A stretch of DNA of 64,000 bases from an uncultured Muribaculaceae bacterium (GTDB lineage: Bacteria > Bacteroidota > Bacteroidia > Bacteroidales > Muribaculaceae): contig CAMWIJ010000005.1 of NCBI GenBank assembly GCA_947174275.1, positions 1 to 64,000 of the forward strand. Reading direction: 5' to 3'. A program made the translations under genes and the position numbers. Below the pieces are notes generated by a model. The model searched no databases. It worked only from the letters and a program-made list of their open reading frames with translations, and was not told the DNA's origin. Positions 57,584 to 64,000 of this stretch are shown one piece after another (positions within the stretch are counted from its first letter, which is position 1; every line of letters starts with the position of its first letter).

Positions 57584-60500
57584 ATGAAACGCTTAATTGC
57601 TTTACCGCTAATACTCGCTGCCGGACTACAGTCAGCCATGCCTCAGACGGCCGACAGCATCGCAGAAATGCATGTCACGTTGCCGGCCTCCGCCCGTGTG
57701 ATAACCGGCACTGTCACCGACACCGCCGGCGAGCCGGTGACAGGCGCCGTAATATCAGTCGACGGCAAGCCCGAAGTCTCTGCCATGGCCGACATCGACG
57801 GAGCATTCAGCATCAAAATCGACAGCCGCGACACGAAGCTGAATATCTCGGCCGTCGGCTATTATCCGGCTTCCGTCAACGTGAGCAATAGCAAAGACAC
57901 CGTTGACGCGGTGTTGAAATCAAGCATGTCGCAGCTCGACGAAGTGATTGTGGTAGGATATGCCACGCAGAAAAAAGTCGACCTGACCGGCGCTGTGTCA
58001 AGCGTCAGCACCGGAGCGCTCGAAGACCGCCCCGTCACGAATGTCACAAACGCACTCGCCGGCCTGGCCGCCGGTCTCACCGTCACAAATTCGGGAGGAA
58101 ACACCCCGGGCTACGAATCACAGAGCATACTCGTGCGCGGTCAGGGCACCCTCAACAACTCCGCCCCGCTGGTAGTGGTCGACGGAATGACAGGAATAGC
58201 GCTGAGCGACATCAATCCGCAGGACATCGAGAACATATCGATACTCAAGGACGCGGCATCGGCGGCCATCTATGGCTCGCGCGCGGCCAACGGTGTAATC
58301 CTCATCACCACCCGTCACGGCTCTGAACGGGCACCGCGGGTGACCTACAGCGGCAACGTGTCGTTTGAAACCGTGGCCAAACGGCTCAATCTTGTCACTG
58401 ACTATGCCGACTTCATGGAGATACAGAATGCAGCTCTCATCGTCAACGGACAGGCGCCCCGCTTCTCCCAGGGGAAAATCGACGAATGGCGCAACGACGC
58501 CGGACGCAATCCGACAATCTATCCAAACACCGACTGGCAGGACCATATCTACCGCAATCCGTCGGTAGTGCAGAACCATAATCTTACCGTAACCGGCGGC
58601 ACCGCCAATGTCGACTATAACCTGTCGTTCGGCTATATCAACAATCCCGGCATGATATATTACACCGACTACGAGCGCTATCAGCTGCGCTCCAACATCA
58701 ATGTCAGGATAAAACCGTGGCTGAGCATCGGAACAAACCTCTTCGGATTTCTTGACAGCAACAACCCTTCGTCGGAAAACGCTGCGGAAGGCGGTGATGT
58801 GATTTTCGGTTCGGGAGCGTTCAACACCGTGCCCGGAATGACGCTCTACGACCCGGCCACCGGGCTCTACGGAGGCATCCAGAACCCCGAAGAGGAGAAT
58901 GTCAGCAATTTCAATCCATATCGCCGGCAGTGGTTCTACGACACCGACTACCCTACCAAGACAAAGCGCGGAGTGATGAAACTCTATGCCGAGCTCCGTC
59001 CGGTCAAAGGCCTGACAGTAAGAGGCTCGTTTGCATGCAACTACTGGGAGCGCAATGTCGAGCAGCATCTGACCGACCGCAATCTCTACCGGTTTACCTT
59101 CGACGGCCCCGTGCTGCTGCGCGACGGCACTGTCAGGACATACATACGCCGGTATAATTACAAAAACTTCTTCCGCTCCTCCGAACTGACAGCCGACTAC
59201 AGCATAAACATCAGCCGCCTCAACGCCACACTGCTCGCCGGCATGAGCCAGGAATACAACAAGTATGACCAGGACTACTATATAAAATATGACCTTGTCG
59301 ACCCGTCACTCGGAGCAATCGACGCCGGCATGACCAACGGCACCATCACCGGCAACTACAACGAGTGGGCAATGCGCTCCTACTTCGGACGCCTCAATCT
59401 CAACTGGGACGACAAATATCTTCTTGAGGCCAATCTGCGTGCCGACGGCTCGTCGAAGTTCGCTCCAGGCCACAGATGGGGCTACTTCCCCTCCGTCTCG
59501 GCAGGCTGGCGCATATCGCAGGAACACTTCATGGAGGGCGCGGCCTCATGGCTCGACCATCTCAAGCTACGCGCGTCATACGGCTCACTGGGCAACAATG
59601 CCACGACAAGCTACTATATGTATCAGTCGCTGTTTGCAACGGCCAACTATATACTCAACGGCAACATCGCCGGCGGCCTGGCACAGACAGTACTCGCCAA
59701 CCCCAACCTCACTTGGGAAAAGACCTACATGACCAATATCGGTCTTGACTTCGCATTTCTCCACAACCGTCTCAGCGGCTCGGTCGACATATACAACAAG
59801 GATACGAAAGGGATACTCATATCATTGCCCGCGCCGCTGGAGCACGGCACAAGCGTTGTTCCCAACCGCAATGCCGGAGAGGTCAACAACAAAGGTTTCG
59901 AACTCGACATCAACTGGAGCGACCGCATCGGCCGCGTCACCTATAACGTAGGCTTCAACATGGGCTTCGTCAACAACAAGGTGACAAAGTTTCAGGGCGA
60001 TGTGTCATCGATCAGCGGAGTCTACAAGACACAGGAGGGGCGCCCCATCAACCAGCTATACGTCATCACCGTCGACCGCATTGTGCGAGACCAGGCCGAC
60101 CTTGACTATGTGCAGAAGCTCGTCGATGCGAATCCCGACTATTTCGCCACCTACCAGCGGCCCGAACTCGGCGACTTCCTCTACCGCGACGCCAACGGCG
60201 ACGGCTCTCTCGACACCGACGACCGCGTGGAAATAGGCCACGGCACTCTGCCGAGACTCACCTACGGCTTCAGCTTAGGCCTTGAATGGAACAATTTCGA
60301 CTTCAGCATGCTGCTGCAAGGCACGGGAAACCATCAGGTATATTACAACAACCAGGCATTCCGCTTCGTCACCGTTATGGGACAGTCGCTGATAAAAGAT
60401 ATCACCGACAATGCATGGACCCCCGAAAACCCCTACAACTCCAGATACCCCATACTGCGCAACAGCGCCAACAGCAAAAACAACATAGCAAGCGACGCTT

Positions 60501-60724
60501 TCGTGCACAACGCTGCATATCTGCGCTGCAAAAACATACAGCTGGGCTATAACGTGCCGCAGAAAATCACACGCAGATTTTATGTCGAAAACCTGAAAAT
60601 ATACACCAGCATCGACAATCTTTTCACAATCACCGATTTCCCCGGCCTCGATCCGGAAATCGGCGCCACTGTAGGATATCCCGCCGTGCGTCAGTATTCA
60701 ATCGGCCTAAACATTACATTCTAA
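57584..60724 (+). CDS. SusC/RagA family TonB-linked outer membrane protein
   Basis: ITGTVTDTAGEPVTGAVISVDGKPEV, LDEVIVVGYATQKKVDLTGAVSSV, VLVRGQGTLNNSAPLVVVDGM-like, ISILKDAASAAIYGSRAANGVILITT. Confidence 0.96.
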   Translation: MKRLIALPLILAAGLQSAMPQTADSIAEMHVTLPASARVITGTVTDTAGEPVTGAVISVDGKPEVSAMADIDGAFSIKIDSRDTKLNISAVGYYPASVNVSNSKDTVDAVLKSSMSQLDEVIVVGYATQKKVDLTGAVSSVSTGALEDRPVTNVTNALAGLAAGLTVTNSGGNTPGYESQSILVRGQGTLNNSAPLVVVDGMTGIALSDINPQDIENISILKDAASAAIYGSRAANGVILITTRHGSERAPRVTYSGNVSFETVAKRLNLVTDYADFMEIQNAALIVNGQAPRFSQGKIDEWRNDAGRNPTIYPNTDWQDHIYRNPSVVQNHNLTVTGGTANVDYNLSFGYINNPGMIYYTDYERYQLRSNINVRIKPWLSIGTNLFGFLDSNNPSSENAAEGGDVIFGSGAFNTVPGMTLYDPATGLYGGIQNPEEENVSNFNPYRRQWFYDTDYPTKTKRGVMKLYAELRPVKGLTVRGSFACNYWERNVEQHLTDRNLYRFTFDGPVLLRDGTVRTYIRRYNYKNFFRSSELTADYSINISRLNATLLAGMSQEYNKYDQDYYIKYDLVDPSLGAIDAGMTNGTITGNYNEWAMRSYFGRLNLNWDDKYLLEANLRADGSSKFAPGHRWGYFPSVSAGWRISQEHFMEGAASWLDHLKLRASYGSLGNNATTSYYMYQSLFATANYILNGNIAGGLAQTVLANPNLTWEKTYMTNIGLDFAFLHNRLSGSVDIYNKDTKGILISLPAPLEHGTSVVPNRNAGEVNNKGFELDINWSDRIGRVTYNVGFNMGFVNNKVTKFQGDVSSISGVYKTQEGRPINQLYVITVDRIVRDQADLDYVQKLVDANPDYFATYQRPELGDFLYRDANGDGSLDTDDRVEIGHGTLPRLTYGFSLGLEWNNFDFSMLLQGTGNHQVYYNNQAFRFVTVMGQSLIKDITDNAWTPENPYNSRYPILRNSANSKNNIASDAFVHNAAYLRCKNIQLGYNVPQKITRRFYVENLKIYTSIDNLFTITDFPGLDPEIGATVGYPAVRQYSIGLNITF

Positions 60725-60746
60725 CCACGCCCAATCAATCGACACG

Positions 60747-62483
60747 ATGAAAACAAGATATCTCATCCCGCTTGCCCTCGCCGCTGTAATCACAAGCGGC
60801 TGCGAGAGCCTCGACTACACTCCCGGCGACCAGATGTCGGGCCCGACATTCTGGCAGACCGAAGAGCATGCCCGCCAGGCCGCCGTAGGTCTGTATGCGG
60901 CAATGAAGGCCGACTGGTGCTTCGGCCTCGAATTCACATTCGATTTATGCAGCGACATCGCCGACGGCACCACACCGTGGGCCGACGTGTCGCGCGGCAC
61001 ATCGTTCGCCTCCAACAGTTCCGGAGTGCAAAACCACTGGCAATATCTCTACGAGCTGGTGCACCGCTCCAACACTGTCATACGCAATGTAAAGGATATG
61101 CCGGTGAGTCAGGAAACCATCGACCGGGTCACGGGCGAGGCAAAATTTCTACGGGCCATGGCCTACTTCCGTATGCTCAACTGCTGGGGCGGAGTGCCTT
61201 ATTACGACGAAAGCTGCGACATCAACGAGCAGTTTGCCAGCCTCAACGCTCCCCGCAGCTCAGCCGATGAAATACGCCGCCACATCATCGACGACCTTAC
61301 CGAAGCCATCGGAAAGCTCCCGGTGAGCTGGGATGCCGCCGACCTCGGACGCGCCACTAAAGGAGCCGCCTACGCATTGCGCGGCAAGGTCTATCTTTTC
61401 AACCGACAATGGGAGGAGGCAATCTCCGACTTCGAGGAAATTGTCTATAACCGCGGAAACAATTACGGCTACTCGCTGCATCCCGATTACAACGAGCTTT
61501 TCCGTCTCTACAACGGCAAACACAGTCAGGAAATGATATTTTCCATACAGTCAATCGACGGAAACACCGCAGGATACGCGCTCAACATCGTAGGCTACTT
61601 CGGCAACAAGTCGACCATGCGCCTGATTGCGAGCAACTGCATAGTGCCATCCACACGTCTTGTCGACATGTATGAAAACAGCGACGGCTCACCCTTTGAC
61701 TGGGATGACCTGTTTCCCGGCTTTAACGACGGCGGCTCACAGCTCCGCCGCAGATACATGAGCGTTGCCATCGACCAGGGAAGCACAAAAGTGACTGACC
61801 TGCTTGAATGCGACACCACCAAAGTTATGGACGCCTACCGCAAGCGCGACCCGCGCCTTTGCCTGAATGTCATCACCCCCTACTCCCACTATCTCGGCAC
61901 CGACGCCGGTTCCACCCCGATGGACAAACAGTTCGTGCTTGCCGACGCCTCAAAGGGAGGCGCGCCGATGGAGGCAATGGCCTTTATCCGCAACTCCGAA
62001 GGATGGAACTCCTACTTCTGGCGCAAATGGATACCTACCGGCAATCTCGACGGATACTGGGGAGAATACAACCGCACGCCCTACGAATTTCCGCTGATAC
62101 GCCTTGGTGACGTGATACTCATGCTTGCCGAGGCTTACAACGAGAGCGGCGCAACAGCCAAAGCGATTGACGAAGTAAACAAGATACGCGCCCGCGCAGG
62201 AATGCCCGGCCTCAACAGCGGCCCCGCATGGCTCTCGGTCAGCGGCAAAGAGGAAATGGCCGAACGCATACGCCGCGAACGTGCATTCGAACTTGCAGGC
62301 GAAGGGCAGCGATATTGGGATTTGCGTCGCTGGGGGCTGCTCCGACAATCGGTCACCGACGCCACCGACATATTCGGCGACCTGATGTATACCCGCTCCT
62401 ATCAGCCACGCCACGAACTATGGCCAATACCGCTTGTGGAGATGGAGCGCAACACCAACCTCACTCAGAACGAAGGCTGGTAG
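60747..62483 (+). CDS. RagB/SusD family nutrient-uptake outer membrane lipoprotein
   Basis: Lipobox ITSGCESLDYTP; AKFLRAMAYFRMLNCWGGVPYY; PLIRLGDVILMLAEAYNES; IRRERAFELAGEGQRYWDLRRWG. Confidence 0.96.
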   Translation: MKTRYLIPLALAAVITSGCESLDYTPGDQMSGPTFWQTEEHARQAAVGLYAAMKADWCFGLEFTFDLCSDIADGTTPWADVSRGTSFASNSSGVQNHWQYLYELVHRSNTVIRNVKDMPVSQETIDRVTGEAKFLRAMAYFRMLNCWGGVPYYDESCDINEQFASLNAPRSSADEIRRHIIDDLTEAIGKLPVSWDAADLGRATKGAAYALRGKVYLFNRQWEEAISDFEEIVYNRGNNYGYSLHPDYNELFRLYNGKHSQEMIFSIQSIDGNTAGYALNIVGYFGNKSTMRLIASNCIVPSTRLVDMYENSDGSPFDWDDLFPGFNDGGSQLRRRYMSVAIDQGSTKVTDLLECDTTKVMDAYRKRDPRLCLNVITPYSHYLGTDAGSTPMDKQFVLADASKGGAPMEAMAFIRNSEGWNSYFWRKWIPTGNLDGYWGEYNRTPYEFPLIRLGDVILMLAEAYNESGATAKAIDEVNKIRARAGMPGLNSGPAWLSVSGKEEMAERIRRERAFELAGEGQRYWDLRRWGLLRQSVTDATDIFGDLMYTRSYQPRHELWPIPLVEMERNTNLTQNEGW

Positions 62484-62661
62484 CAAAGAGACACTGCACA
62501 AATTTCTCATTCTCAATCTTTCCGACCGACAGGCATTGCCTCTACACGCAATGCCTGTTTCCTTTACTTGCCCCTGTCGGCAACCGTTTTTGAGCCTCAC
62601 AGCAACCCGATGCATCATTTTTTATTGTAATTTTGCACCATCAACAAATACAATTGCTTAT

Positions 62662-63495
62662 ATGACAGGGTCAATAAAAATACGGAATTACGCCGACACA
62701 CTGTTCTTCAGCGAGATCGACCACGACACATTCTGCGAATACCGCCTGCCCGGTCACGGACTGATGTGGGTAAGGTCAGGCCGGATGGAGATAACCTCTC
62801 CGGCAGGGACAGTCACAGCCGAGCCGGGCCGGTTCTTATTCTGGCAACGCGACTGCGCGTCGACAATGAAGAAACTGTCAGACGGCAACACTCCGTTCCG
62901 CTCCATAGCCATGACCCTGCCGCGCGAGCATCTTAAGTCATATTTCCGCGACCACGTTACATTGGGTCGGCTTCGCATCAAGCCCGAACCGATAGGAGGC
63001 ACTGCCGTGCTTCTCCCGGCCACAATCAGGCTCGAGAGCCTTTTCTACTCGCTGCTCCCCTACTCCGAACGCGACATCGAGCCCTCTGTCGAAACAACGG
63101 CAGAAAAAGTGTCGGAGGCCATCGCCACCCTGCTCTCCATCGACGAGCGCTTCTACCCCACGCTGTTTGATTTTCACGAGACATGGAAAATCGACCTCTA
63201 CGAATTCATGAAAGCCCACTTCACCGAGGATATGGGCATCGAGGAATTCGCCCACTACTCCGGACGCAGTCTCGCCACATTCAAGCGCGACTTTGCCAAA
63301 ATCAGCGACCTCACCCCGCAGCGGTGGCTCATCGAACAGCGGCTGCTGCTCTCGGCCCGCATGATTGCCGAAGGAGAAAAGCCGTCGGATGTATGGCCAA
63401 AGGCAGGCTTCAAGAACAAAGCGCACTTCTTCCGGTCGTTCCGCGACAGGTTCGGCCGTACCCCGTCGGAATACCGTAAAGCCAACGAAATATGA
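62662..63495 (+). CDS. AraC family transcriptional regulator
   Basis: C-terminal FAHYSGRSLATFKRDFAKISDLTPQRWLIEQRLLLSARMIAEGEKPSDVWPKAGFKNKAHFFRSFRDRFGRTPSEYR. The ORF opens at 62434 but the native start is probably 62662 (after susD ends). Confidence 0.92.
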   Translation: MTGSIKIRNYADTLFFSEIDHDTFCEYRLPGHGLMWVRSGRMEITSPAGTVTAEPGRFLFWQRDCASTMKKLSDGNTPFRSIAMTLPREHLKSYFRDHVTLGRLRIKPEPIGGTAVLLPATIRLESLFYSLLPYSERDIEPSVETTAEKVSEAIATLLSIDERFYPTLFDFHETWKIDLYEFMKAHFTEDMGIEEFAHYSGRSLATFKRDFAKISDLTPQRWLIEQRLLLSARMIAEGEKPSDVWPKAGFKNKAHFFRSFRDRFGRTPSEYRKANEI

Positions 63496-64000
63496 AATTG
63501 AAATCATCAGCGGCGGCTCTGCTCATTGCCACAACCGCGACAGTCACATCGTGCAGCGACACAGAAAACAAAACAGACAGACCAATGGATAAGACAACAC
63601 TGACATTTAACGTAGCCGACAACGTGCGCACCGAGAAAGTGCATTTCAAAAACCGTTTCGGCATAGCGCTTACAGGCGACATGTATATCCCGAAAGATAC
63701 GGGTGACGCCACCCGGCTGCCGGCGATAGCCGTATGCGGCCCGTTCGGAGCGGTCAAGGAACAGGCATCCGGCTACTGGGCCAACAGGCTCGCCGCCGAA
63801 GGGTTCATCTCGCTGGCTTTTGACCCGTCGTTCACCGGCGAAAGCGGCGGCGAACCCCGTTTCGTATCATCGCCCGACATCAACACCGAAGACTTCTCCG
63901 CAGCCGTCGACTATCTGATGTCACGCGATGATGTCGACAGCAGCAACATCGGCATCACCGGTATATGCGGATGGGGCGGCATTGCCCTGAACGCCGCAGC
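63492..64000 (+). CDS. Alpha/beta hydrolase (dienelactone-hydrolase-like) lipoprotein, truncated by window end
   Basis: ATGA overlap with the araC stop; MKLKSSAAALLIATTATVTSCSDTENK...GDMYIPKDTGDATRLPAIAVCGPFGAVKEQASGYWANRLAAEGFISLAFDPSFTGESGG...DYLMSRDDVDSSNIGITGICGWGGIALNAA. Absent from the ORF track because it runs off the edge. Confidence 0.8.
   Translation, partial: MKLKSSAAALLIATTATVTSCSDTENKTDRPMDKTTLTFNVADNVRTEKVHFKNRFGIALTGDMYIPKDTGDATRLPAIAVCGPFGAVKEQASGYWANRLAAEGFISLAFDPSFTGESGGEPRFVSSPDINTEDFSAAVDYLMSRDDVDSSNIGITGICGWGGIALNAA

Noticed and set aside
58118-59068. 316-aa minus-strand ORF antisense to susC
   Set aside because: Shadow ORF opposite a strong SusC plug/barrel sequence.

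Overview
The window looks like a Bacteroidales chromosome segment, possibly Muribaculaceae. Support comes from the gene families (BamD, DUF4251, DUF4301, SusC/SusD, T9SS-like C-termini, Bacteroidetes-type omega subunit) and from TTTG-N19-TAnnTTTG promoters. Most of it is ordinary core genome: malQ, class II RNR, dnaA, priA, MCE protein, amidase-SPOR, rpsO, a complete eight-gene his operon (G-D-C-B-H-A-F-IE), a TPR protein, YrdC/Sua5, a sugar-phosphotransferase, ClC-CBS, RluD, BamD, omega and an initiator tRNA. The right third encodes three consecutive large exported proteins with sorting-domain-like C-termini (leucine-rich repeat, subtilase, repeat-domain), a LytS/LytTR two-component pair, a coiled-coil lipoprotein, a SusC/SusD pair, an AraC regulator and a truncated hydrolase. 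The least explained signals are: (1) a locus at 50-2535 where a four-helix-bundle gene is flanked by period-9 repeats and a 79-bp exact duplication of its 3' end brackets a 1.6-kb AT-rich cassette; (2) a dispersed ~137-170 bp nested-palindrome repeat with three full copies and one partial; (3) a second dispersed repeat (~70 bp) in three copies, co-clustered with the first downstream of the initiator tRNA. I found no CRISPR array, transposase, integrase or recognisable defence system. All calls are from reading the sequence and supplied ORFs; no database search was run.
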